The notes beneath the pieces are model-generated. The model ran no database searches. It saw nothing but the letters and a program-made list of their open reading frames with translations, and was not told the origin of the DNA. Position numbers and translations under genes: made by a program. Positions 8,082-16,100 of a stretch of DNA of 24,513 nucleotides are shown piece by piece. The stretch is from contig CAZLBC010000078.1 in assembly GCA_964557575.1 (NCBI GenBank), forward strand, positions 1 through 24,513, written 5' to 3'. How positions within the stretch are numbered: position 1 is the stretch's first letter; each line of letters opens with the position of its first letter. The DNA is from CAZLBC01 sp964557575 (GTDB lineage Bacteria; Planctomycetota; Phycisphaerae; SM23-33).

Positions 8082-8191
8082 GGGGACACCATACGTAATT
8101 TTGCCAAATTCCGTGGACACCATACTCAATTTCAGTCAGGAACGGTGCCAGGGAAACTCTCATAATGCCATCAATTAAGTATGGTGTCCCC
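8082..8191. repeat. Palindromic repeat element, copy 2 with an extra left arm
   Basis: Arms GTGGACACCATACTCAATT (8113-8131) and AATTAAGTATGGTGTCCCC (8173-8191) form an inverted repeat matching at 17 of 19 positions. An additional left arm, GGGGACACCATACGTAATT (8082-8100), lies 31 bases upstream in the same orientation, so the left end is tandemly repeated. Both left arms are preceded by AAATTCC. The right arm and adjacent ATAATAGA are the same as in copy 1, while the central about 40 bases have diverged. It sits between the stop of the FGE fusion gene and the Shine-Dalgarno of the glycosidase gene, so it would be transcribed as a foldback if the two are one operon. Confidence 0.75.
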
Positions 8192-8201
8192 ATAATAGAA
8201 G

Positions 8202-11200
8202 TCAATCGAGGCAGACCACCCTGAAGCCCACGTTGAACACCCGCCGCCACGCGGGATAGGCCCACCGCCGTCCGCTGCCGGCCCGCTTCGGGTGGTCGAA
8301 AAACGATCCGCCCCGGATGACTTTGCGCCCGTCGCCGGCGCGACGGGGATAGGACCGGTAGTCCGAGCGCGTCCACTCGGCGGCGTTGCCGTGGCAATCG
8401 TACAGCCCCCAGGGATTCGGGCGGTACGATCCGACCGGCGCGGTGACCACCGCCCCGTCGTCGAAGCGGGTGTCGGCGAGGGCCGCGCCCTCGATGACCA
8501 GGTGCTCGACCCCGCCGGTCACCTGCTTGCCGCCCGCCAGGAGCCCCCGGCTGAACGACCGGTCGCCGAGATTTTCGTATTGACCGCAGTCGGCGCCCGG
8601 GGCTCCGAACCACATCTCATCCCCGCTGCCGGCCCGGCAGGCGTATTCCCACTGCGCCTCGGTGGGAAGGGCGAACCGCCGGCCGGTCTTCTCCGACAGC
8701 CAGCGGCAGAACGCGACCGCCTGGCGCCAGGAGACCCGGACCGCCGGCTGGTCGGCCCCGTCGAGACGCAGTCCCTTGTCGTCCTGCCGCGCGTGGCGGC
8801 GGGTGTAGTACGCCGGGGCGTGATCGGGGTCGAACACCCTGAACTGGGCGTTGGTCACCTCCCGGGCGCCGATCCGGAAGGGTTTCTCGATACGCACCGG
8901 CGCGACCGGCCGCTCGTCGGCAGGCCCTCCCGGCGTGCCCATGAGGAACGTGCCGGCGGGGATGCAAACCAGTGTCATTGTTATGCCCCCGAATTCGACG
9001 GACGTTTCCGCATCCGCTCCCGCCTCCCGCTGTCGTTTCTTCGCCGCGGCCGCGTCGAACGGCCAGCCCGCGACCGCGGGAATCTTCGAGCGGGCCGGCG
9101 TGACGGGCTCGGTATCGGCAAACGACGGCCGCGGCAGTTCCGGCACCCGCTCGGGGTCGCCGGGCGGTCCGCCGTACCGCTTCCGCAGGGCCGTCCGCCG
9201 CTCGTGGGAATCGGTCGGGAAGGGGTGGACTTCGTGCCAGGTACCGTGGCAGGGCGCGTTGAGGTCTATCCAGGTCACCAGCCGGTCCCACGCCCGGCGG
9301 TCAGGCCGGACGCCGTGGTGCCCCTTGGCCAGCAACCGGATCAACGGGCTGGTGTCGGCGCAGTACTCGCCGGGGACCAGGAGGGAGGCGTCGTCCTCGA
9401 TGCCCACCCGCCGGATATACGGAACCAGGGCGTCGTAGGCCGGCGTGTACCGGATGTTTCCGCCCGTCGACTTCTTCATCACCGGGTGCATCCGGTTTCG
9501 TCCCAGGCCGCTGATCCGCTTGCCCCGGTAGCTCTTGACCTCCTCGAGGGGACGGAGATCGGGCCGGTTTTCGCTGCTGCCGTCGTGGCACCGCACGCAG
9601 TAGGCGTCCAGGACCGGCTGGACCTCGCGGGCGAAATCGAATCCCCGCGGCGGGCCGCGCCAGGGCGCGATGTCGACCGGGGCCGTGTTCGTCGCCGCGG
9701 CCGCCCGCGGATCGGGCACGTCCCCCACCGACTCGTGACACCCCACGCAGGACATCCGCTCCCCCGGCATCAGGGTCATCCAGCTCCGCATGAGCTGGAC
9801 GGCCTTCCCGTCGGCGTCCAGGGCCTGCAGGGCCAGGGGCGTCCGCGACGGGACGGTGAAGACCGCCGAGCCGTCGTCGGACACCGGCACCGTCCCGATG
9901 ATCCGCATGGCCTCCCAGGGCCCGCCGTAGCCGATCTTGTCGGGGCCGGCCAGGTCACGATACCCGAAGTGGTAGGCGAATACCCGCAGGCGCTTGATCG
10001 TACCCTTCGGGACGCCCGCCAGGCCCGGTCCCTTGTAGATATCGTGGAGAAAGAGCGTCCCGCGGCCGCCGTCCGGGTCGACACGATCGGGCACCTGCCG
10101 CGGCACGGGGCGCTTCGCCAGGGGCACCGGCTCGAGGATCGCGAATCCTTTGTCGGCATAAAGAGGAATCACGTTGTCGAACACGTCCACGAGGTAGACC
10201 GCCCACGGCGACGTCCGATTCATCTTGCACGAGGCCAGGAGGTACTTCCCGCACGTGTCGGGCCGCTGCGGGTCCCCGAGCGGCCAGGGGTTCAGGAACA
10301 TCGGCCACTGTCCCGCAACGAGCGTGTCCTTGATTTCCACTTCGATCTCACGGCCGCGGTGGGGGAACTCGTGGACGATGCCTTCGCGGCCGTACCAGCC
10401 GCGGCCGGTGTCCAGGAGGACCAGCCGCCCCATCCGGTGCGGGCCGTGGTAGCCGCTGAGCACGCTGACGAAACGATTGTTGTGCCCGGGGATCGGCCGG
10501 GTGAAATAGAGGGCATTGGGGAACCACGTGTTGCTGCCGTAGATGGCCCGCTGGGCGGTCCCGTCCGGGTTCATCAGCATCAGCGTGCGGAGATAGATGT
10601 GGATGATCCCCGTATAGTCCCAGCGGTTGTACAGGATCTGCCCGTTGGGCATCACGGTCGGGTGCAGGTCATGGTCCTGGTCGAAGCAGAGCTGCCTGAC
10701 GTTCTTCCCGTCGCCGTCCATGGCGTAGAGGGAACTGACCCGGCGCCGGCCGTGCCAGCAGGGTATCGACTGGAACGAGGCCGTCGAGCAGAACACGATC
10801 CGCCCGCCCGGTACGTAGCAGCCGTCGAAGGCGTCCGTGTCCGCCGGCATGTCGGAGACCCGGCGCGGTGTTCCCGCTTCTGCGCCCGAGAGGGGCAGTT
10901 CCCATACCGTCCAGTTCTCCCGGTCGCTCCGGGTGAACAGGAGCCGCCCGGCGGAGGGGTGCAGGTCGATTTCCCCGACGTATCCCCCGTTTTCCGGGCG
11001 GTACAGCGTCCGGAGGGTTCCGCCGTCCCGGACGGACGCCAGGACCGCGATCTCGTTGTCCCAGCCTCCGCGGGGAAGCGACGAGTTGCACTCGTGGTTC
11101 GAGGGAAACCCGATCTCTGCGCCCCGCCCCGACTTCCCGCGGGGTTTTCGCTTCACTATAAGGAGCTTCTCGAAATCCAGGAGCGGATTGGCCAGGAGGG

Positions 11201-11441
11201 CCTCGCGCCTGAGGTCATCGAGTCGCCGCGTATCGTGTTTCACCTTTTCGAGCCGATCGAGATATGCCCCGCCGCGCGGGTACCGCGGCCCCCAGGTCTC
11301 CGCGAGGTCCGCGATCGCCGTTCGCAGGGAGCGGACCTGTTGATCCAATCCCCGGCCCTTTTCACCGAAGCCGGCCGACGGAACGAACAGAATACCGACG
11401 CCGGCGAGCAATGTACCGATTATCATCACACCTGTTCTCAT
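8202..11441 (-). CDS. Secreted beta-propeller / dihaem cytochrome c / FGE-fold fusion (hydrazine-synthase-alpha-like)
   Basis: The product is 1079 residues, starting one base after the iclR TAG with GAGGAG upstream; signal peptide about 1-26. Residues about 110-470 are a TolB/WD-like propeller (IDLHPSAGRLLFTRSDRENW, DQDHDLHPTVMPNGQILYNR). Residues about 470-780 carry two haem c sites, CVGCH at 565-569 and CVRCH at 615-619. The order propeller, middle domain with one haem, C-terminal haem domain is that of hydrazine synthase alpha, and non-anammox planctomycetes and Verrucomicrobia carry such homologues of unknown role. Residues about 815-1079 are an FGE/SUMF1 fold (GTFLMGTPGG, ALPTEAQWEYACRAG, GLYDCHGNAAEW, VIRGGSFF, VGFRVV). 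The cysteine pair that makes real FGE an oxidase is absent from the GGS...R region, so formylglycine formation is not expected. It probably acts in the periplasm in redox or binding chemistry linked to the glycan locus, which is inference. Confidence 0.85.
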   Translation of the reverse strand: MRTGVMIIGTLLAGVGILFVPSAGFGEKGRGLDQQVRSLRTAIADLAETWGPRYPRGGAYLDRLEKVKHDTRRLDDLRREALLANPLLDFEKLLIVKRKPRGKSGRGAEIGFPSNHECNSSLPRGGWDNEIAVLASVRDGGTLRTLYRPENGGYVGEIDLHPSAGRLLFTRSDRENWTVWELPLSGAEAGTPRRVSDMPADTDAFDGCYVPGGRIVFCSTASFQSIPCWHGRRRVSSLYAMDGDGKNVRQLCFDQDHDLHPTVMPNGQILYNRWDYTGIIHIYLRTLMLMNPDGTAQRAIYGSNTWFPNALYFTRPIPGHNNRFVSVLSGYHGPHRMGRLVLLDTGRGWYGREGIVHEFPHRGREIEVEIKDTLVAGQWPMFLNPWPLGDPQRPDTCGKYLLASCKMNRTSPWAVYLVDVFDNVIPLYADKGFAILEPVPLAKRPVPRQVPDRVDPDGGRGTLFLHDIYKGPGLAGVPKGTIKRLRVFAYHFGYRDLAGPDKIGYGGPWEAMRIIGTVPVSDDGSAVFTVPSRTPLALQALDADGKAVQLMRSWMTLMPGERMSCVGCHESVGDVPDPRAAAATNTAPVDIAPWRGPPRGFDFAREVQPVLDAYCVRCHDGSSENRPDLRPLEEVKSYRGKRISGLGRNRMHPVMKKSTGGNIRYTPAYDALVPYIRRVGIEDDASLLVPGEYCADTSPLIRLLAKGHHGVRPDRRAWDRLVTWIDLNAPCHGTWHEVHPFPTDSHERRTALRKRYGGPPGDPERVPELPRPSFADTEPVTPARSKIPAVAGWPFDAAAAKKRQREAGADAETSVEFGGITMTLVCIPAGTFLMGTPGGPADERPVAPVRIEKPFRIGAREVTNAQFRVFDPDHAPAYYTRRHARQDDKGLRLDGADQPAVRVSWRQAVAFCRWLSEKTGRRFALPTEAQWEYACRAGSGDEMWFGAPGADCGQYENLGDRSFSRGLLAGGKQVTGGVEHLVIEGAALADTRFDDGAVVTAPVGSYRPNPWGLYDCHGNAAEWTRSDYRSYPRRAGDGRKVIRGGSFFDHPKRAGSGRRWAYPAWRRVFNVGFRVVCLD

Positions 11442-12266
11442 CTAACGGCACTCCTCGTGTACGCCGGCGATCCGGCCCCGGTACCGGTCGGCGCGGGCCT
11501 GGTCCATCCCCAGTTGCAGGGAGATCTCCTCGGCCGCCCGCATCACCACCGGCCCGAGGCGGGTTATCATCTCATCGCGGCTATCGTAAAAGAGGCGGAG
11601 GACGCTGGCGCCGATCGTGCCGACCACCCGGTCCTCGTAATTGTAGACCGGGGCGGCGAAACACATCATCCCGCGCCCGTACTCCTCGTCGTCGATCGCG
11701 TACCCGGCCTCCCGTACCCGCGCCGCCTCCGCGGCCAGCACGCCGGGATCACAGATCGTGGACTCCGTGTTGCGGTCGAGCCCCTCCTCGACCAGCCGCC
11801 CGAGCAGTGCCGCGCCGGCGTGGGCGAGGAGGACCTTGCCCGGCGCCGAGCAGTGCAGGTAGTACCGTCCCCCCGGCCGGGCGGCGGTGCGAACCTCCCG
11901 GACACCGTCGAGGTGCTCGATGAACAGCACCCGGTCGTCGTCGAGTACGGCCAGGTAGCAGCTCTCCCCCGTTACCTTCCAGAGCCGCTCGAGCGGACCG
12001 ATGCCCGCGGCCCGGAAGTCCATGCGGCTGACCGGCTTGCTGGCGTAGTGGTAGGGCTGCAGACTCACGGCGTAGAGACCGCCGTCTTTCTGGACCACCC
12101 ATCCCTCTTCCCGCAGGGTGTGCAGGAGACGGAAGACCATGTTCTTGTTGGTGTCGACCGCCCGGCTGATCTCCGTGACCCCCATCGGGCCGTCGGCCTC
12201 GCAGAGGCACTTGATGAGGGCCACGGCCTTGCGGACGGTCGGGATATCGTAGTTTGTTTCGGCCAT
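11442..12266 (-). CDS. IclR-family transcriptional regulator
   Basis: The product is 274 residues, the normal IclR length. Residues about 8-70 are the winged helix-turn-helix (VRKAVALIKCL, GVTEISRAVDTNKNMVFRLL, LREEGWVVQKDGGLY). Residues about 85-260 are the effector-binding domain (LHCSAPGKVLLAH, REAGYAIDDEEYGRGMMCFA, APVYNYEDRVVGTIGAS). Family members often bind small acids; KdgR-type relatives respond to pectin breakdown products, which fits the lyases here, but the ligand is not readable. The TAG stop touches the ATG of the propeller/dihaem/FGE gene, so the two are translationally coupled. No Shine-Dalgarno precedes the ATG. The upstream bases are AT-rich and hold a palindrome overlapping the promoter, which suggests autoregulation and near-leaderless initiation. 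Confidence 0.93.
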   Translation of the reverse strand: MAETNYDIPTVRKAVALIKCLCEADGPMGVTEISRAVDTNKNMVFRLLHTLREEGWVVQKDGGLYAVSLQPYHYASKPVSRMDFRAAGIGPLERLWKVTGESCYLAVLDDDRVLFIEHLDGVREVRTAARPGGRYYLHCSAPGKVLLAHAGAALLGRLVEEGLDRNTESTICDPGVLAAEAARVREAGYAIDDEEYGRGMMCFAAPVYNYEDRVVGTIGASVLRLFYDSRDEMITRLGPVVMRAAEEISLQLGMDQARADRYRGRIAGVHEECR

Positions 12267-12304
12267 CGTTATATTATAATAACATTGTTATATGCTATAA
12301 TCAA
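12267..12304 (-). promoter_or_regulatory. iclR promoter with overlapping palindromic operator
   Basis: Read on the minus strand, TTGATT (12304-12299), a 17-base spacer and TATTAT (12281-12276) make a good sigma-70 promoter. It would start transcription only a few bases before the ATG at 12266. The perfect 13-bp palindrome ATAACATTGTTAT (plus strand 12279-12291) overlaps the -10 and spacer. IclR proteins commonly repress themselves from palindromes placed like this. The block is strongly AT-rich against GC-rich surroundings. Confidence 0.6.
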
Positions 12305-12369
12305 CCTGAAATGGGAGATATTTGTCTCGGTAACTCGCGCTGCCCGCAGTGGTGCGGGCTGCCGTTGCT

Positions 12370-12474
12370 CGCCACTTCTTGCAGGAAACCGTCGGCCGTG
12401 TGGACATTGCCGCACGCGGCCATCAGGTAACTCCACAGGACGGGTTGTATCGGCAACAGGTGGGGTACGAATCT
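12370..12474 (-). pseudogene. Relic of an ECF sigma-70 gene (region 2 fragment)
   Basis: On the minus strand 35 open codons read RFVPHLLPIQPVLWSYLMAA and then CGNVHTADGFLQEVA. They align without gaps to residues 7-41 of the intact sigma factor at 21171-21692 (MLRAQPAVWGYLMACCGDVH region), with 17 of 35 identical by my count. Upstream the frame meets TGA at 12484-12486; downstream the homology stops before the rest of region 2. No region 4 is found nearby. It is a decayed paralogue of the regulator that sits next to the FecR-LamG gene. Confidence 0.75.
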
Positions 12475-13140
12475 TGATGCGCATCATCCGTCGGCACGCT
12501 CATGTCACCGGTATTCCGCATAACCCCGGCCAATCTATCAGTTTTTTTGCCGCTGTTCCGTTTTTTTCGCCCCCTCTCGCTGCCGGTCGATACGCCCGGC
12601 CTTTATATGCGGGCTGCCGAACAATTCGTGCCTGCCTGCGAAAGGCCATTGTTCCGCACCTCATCGTCGATCTCCATCGGCGATGCGTAGAGCATCGCCT
12701 GCGTCGACTTCCGTGGCGCACGAGAAACGTGTCTCCTTCTCGCCGACGGCCGACGTGTTCAGCAGGCCCGCTGTACCTGCAGCGGCCACCACCGTTCGGG
12801 GACGGTCCAGCCACGCGGCGGCGGTATGTATATCGGCACCGCCGGCCGCGACATGAAGCAGATGAAGCCGGATTTCGATGCGCGTCAGGCCGCCCGGGAC
12901 GACGGGCCGGGCATCGCCGGAAATCGCGGACGGTCGACCGGTAACGGCGGTAATCGGCTGATCCTCCGGCGCCGTATCGAGGCCGACCACCGTGTGGATA
13001 CCAGCTTAGACCTGACGGACGATGCGCCGATTGGTCGCGTCGCCGCGCACCTGATCTTTGCAGCCGCCGCCGCGCCGATGCGGATTCGTTTCGGCCGCAC
13101 ATTGAGCACCACCGAGACCACGGTGTGCGAGACGCGCGTA
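12475..13140. other. Decayed non-coding stretch, no intact gene
   Basis: About 670 bases between the sigma relic and the end of the lyase fusion gene. Open frames here are short and lack ribosome-binding sites. The most protein-like stretch is on the minus strand at 12661-12990, with GGLTRIEIRLHLLHVAAGGA and TAGLLNTSAVGEKETRFSCA, which looks like part of a beta-rich secreted domain. Its frame closes just upstream at an in-frame stop, so it is probably another relic. Two runs of seven T lie at about 12541-12577. I see no RNA gene, terminator or mobile-element end. Confidence 0.4.
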
Positions 13141-13169
13141 CGGCGGTGCATGTTTCTCATGCCCCGCCG
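13141..13169 (-). terminator. Hairpin immediately after the lyase-FGE fusion gene
   Basis: CGGCGGTGCATG (13141-13152) and CATGCCCCGCCG (13158-13169) pair over 12 positions with one mismatch around a TTTCT loop. It begins 3 bases past the stop codon of the minus-strand gene ending at 13173. No U-tract follows on that strand, so it may protect the mRNA 3' end or be a factor-dependent terminator. Confidence 0.45.
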
Positions 13170-13172
13170 GGC

Positions 13173-16100
13173 CTACCGCCGCGTGCGCACGAGCCGCATC
13201 CCCGTCTCGAAGCTGCGGTAGGTGGGCCGGTGTACGGTCGCCGAGTACCAGAGCATCCCCTTGAGCGGCCGGTAGAAGCTCTTGCCGCGCAGGACCCGCA
13301 TGCCGCCACCCGGAACGACCGGATCTGTGAGCTTCTTCCGCTTCTTCCACCACCACCAGCCGCCGTTGTCCAGGCACCACTCGTGGACGTTGCCGGTCAT
13401 GTCGTACAGGCCCCAGCCGGTGGGCTTCAGGCGACCGACCGGATGCGCGTGCGCTTGTCCGGCGTGAATCGTGTTCTCGCGCGACCAGGTCTGCGCGGCC
13501 AGGCGCGTGCGGTCCTTGTCGGAGGCGATCCTCTTAATGCCGAACAGCGGCCCGCCTCCCTCGCGCGCGGCGCACTCCCACTGCGCCTCGGTCGGCAGCG
13601 CGTATCGCCACGGACCGCCGCAGGCGTTGAGGCGGTCGACGAACTCGCGGCACTCCTCCCAACTGACGTACGACGCGGCGCATGCCGGGTCGTCCTTCGC
13701 GTAGACGCGGCCCGACCAGGGATGCGTGCTCATGACGATCGTCCACTGCTTCTGTGTGACTTCGTGCGCGGCGATCTGGTACGGCGAGAGCGTCACCTTC
13801 ACCGGTCCCCATTTTTTTTCGTCGTCGCGCTGCATGTCGAACGTGCACGCGTCGACCTGCACGAACCGCATGCCGAGGAACTCGGCGACGTCCTTGCGGG
13901 CGGCCCGCGCCTTGGCGAGGAACGCGCTGCGCGTCTTCGGGTCGAGCGCGGCCTGTCGCTCTCGCTCGCGTCGCTGTTCGACCAGCTTGCGCGCGCCCGG
14001 GCCCCGCCGCTCGTCGTTGCCCGCCTGCACGCGGACTTCAGGTTGGGGCAACGGCTCGCCGGTATCGAAGCGCCGCGGGTCGGTCCCGTTGAGGTACTCC
14101 TCCACGTTCGTATACACGTCGCCGTCGTAGTCGGCCGTCCCGTCGGAGGCGACGGCCGGGTTCAGCCGGTGCGCGCGCTCCCACGCGTCGGGCATGCCGT
14201 CGCCGTCGCTGTCGGGCGGGGCCGCGCCCGCCGCGTAGTCCGCCCAGCCGCCCACGTCCTCCTGGGAATCGATGATGCGCCCCGTTCCGGTGCGCGCTTC
14301 CTCGGCGACGCGGTCGTCGGTCACGTCGCGCACCGGCAGCGTCGCGCCGGCGTAGCCCAGCACGTCGCGGAACGCCTCCCGTGCGGAGCGCGTCGTCACC
14401 GGCGGCGTCTCGAACGGCGCTGCGGCGCGGAGGCGCTCATCCGGGGGGACAAGCCCGCCGGGGTGTGCCGTGAGGACGTTGCCCTCGAGGTAGACCTTCC
14501 CGCCGCCGACGCTGAGGCGGTCGCGCGGGCGGTCGCCGCTGTCCGCGCCCGCCTTGACCGTGTTGGCGATGTAGTTCACCTTCGATCGTCCCCCGATGAT
14601 GCCGAAGGTGCCCCTGCCGTGGTTGTAGACGACGTTGTTGCGGAAGTCGACGGTCGTCGCGTCCTCGCCCGTGCCGCGGTTCTCGATCCGCGGGTGGCGG
14701 CGCGTGAAGTGTGCGATCAGGCAGTGATGCATCGTCACCCGCAGGTCGCCGCGGATGCCGAAGAGGGGACCGTAGCCGTGGGGGCCCTCCTCGTGGAGGC
14801 TGTCGTTGAGGGCCTCGCTGATGACGCACCACTGGAACGTGATGTCGGTCGGCGCGTACCAGGTCGAGACGCACTCGTCCATGCTCCAACTCGCCGAGCA
14901 GTGGTCGATGACGACGTTGTAGACCTTCTTGGTGGAGCTGCAGACGCCGATGGCGTCGCGGTTGCCGGGGCCGCCCCCGATGGGATGGTCGCCGACGCGT
15001 ATGCGCAGGTGCCTGATCACGACGTCGTGCGTGCGTACGCGCAGGCCGGCACCGCGCAGGCAGATGCCGTCGCCGGGCGCGGTCTGGCCGGCCACGGTGA
15101 TGAACGGCTCGGTGACCGCAAGGTCCTTGGTGAGGCGGATCGTCCCGCCGACGTGAAAGACCACGATGCGCTTGCCCCTCGCGCGCAGGGCGTCGCGTAG
15201 CGTGCCGGGGCCTTCCGCGGCGAGGCTCGTCACCGCGATCACGCGCCCGCCGCGCCCGCCGGGCGTGTCCGCGCCGAAACCCTGCGCGCCGGGGAAGGCG
15301 GGGACGGCAGCCGTCGCCGCCGCGCCCGCCACGGCCTTTCGCCCGCAGGGAAAATCCGCATCCGCCGACGTGCCCCGCCGATTACGTTCCTCCACGAAGC
15401 CGGCGTTCTGGGGGACCTTCTTCCCGTCGATGAGGCATCGTGACATCTCCACTTGAGGCGGAAGAACATGCGGGCCTACTCTATTGTCCCGGATGGTGAT
15501 ATCCCTCGTGTTGTACCACCCGGCCGTACCCGCCGGCCAGCCCGGCCGTTCGTCGTCTTCTTTACCCTTCCAGGGACTGGAGGTGGCCTGCTTAGCCCGA
15601 TAGAAATGAGCGTCGTTTTCGGGGACTACGCAGTTCTTCTCGATAACACTCTCTTGTCCGCCGATCATCATGATGACACGATGGCGATGATAATGACCGC
15701 CTAACACGTTCTCCCGCACGACGATATCCTTGGCCTCGTGTCCGATCATATCATCCCAACGGGGCCGCCGGTGTCGGCGGGAATCGCCCCGCCCGCCGAG
15801 CTTGAGCGAACAGGCCAGATACCGGCCGCTGAAATCGTTGTTGCCGACATATACATCCCGCGTGCCGGCCTTCATGCACACGCCATCTGTAACGCTGCCC
15901 ACAAAATCATTGAACCGGATGGCAACCTCGATCGTGGATACCACGTCGATCGCCGCATCCTGGAGATAATTGTCCGGTATCCCGTCCTTCCATCCTTTCG
16001 TCGGCCCGGTAGCGAGCAGGTTGCCCAAGATGGTAATACCCCGGCTGGACCCGATCTTGATCACGTCTTCGGCGGTACTGACGATCTCGTTGTCGGCCGC

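Noticed and set aside
8202..11441. Reading the dihaem protein as evidence of anammox metabolism
   Set aside because: Only the general domain order is shared with hydrazine synthase alpha. No beta/gamma subunit or hydrazine dehydrogenase is nearby, and such homologues are widespread in non-anammox planctomycetes.
12342..12359. GCCCGCA-GTGG-TGCGGGC hairpin as a terminator or small RNA
   Set aside because: No U-tract on either strand and no promoter in front of it; the stem lies within the decayed region upstream of iclR.
8292..12944. A 1550-codon plus-strand open frame antisense to the propeller-dihaem-FGE and iclR genes
   Set aside because: It is the mirror of real minus-strand genes in GC-rich DNA. 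Its translation is low-complexity Arg/Pro/Val/Gly-rich with no domain motifs, while the opposite strand carries CxxCH, FGE and IclR signatures.
13125..15200. A 691-codon plus-strand open frame antisense to the PL1-FGE part of the lyase fusion
   Set aside because: Same shadow effect: the composition is Arg/Val/Ala/Asp-rich without recognisable domains, and the minus strand encodes clear lyase and FGE motifs.
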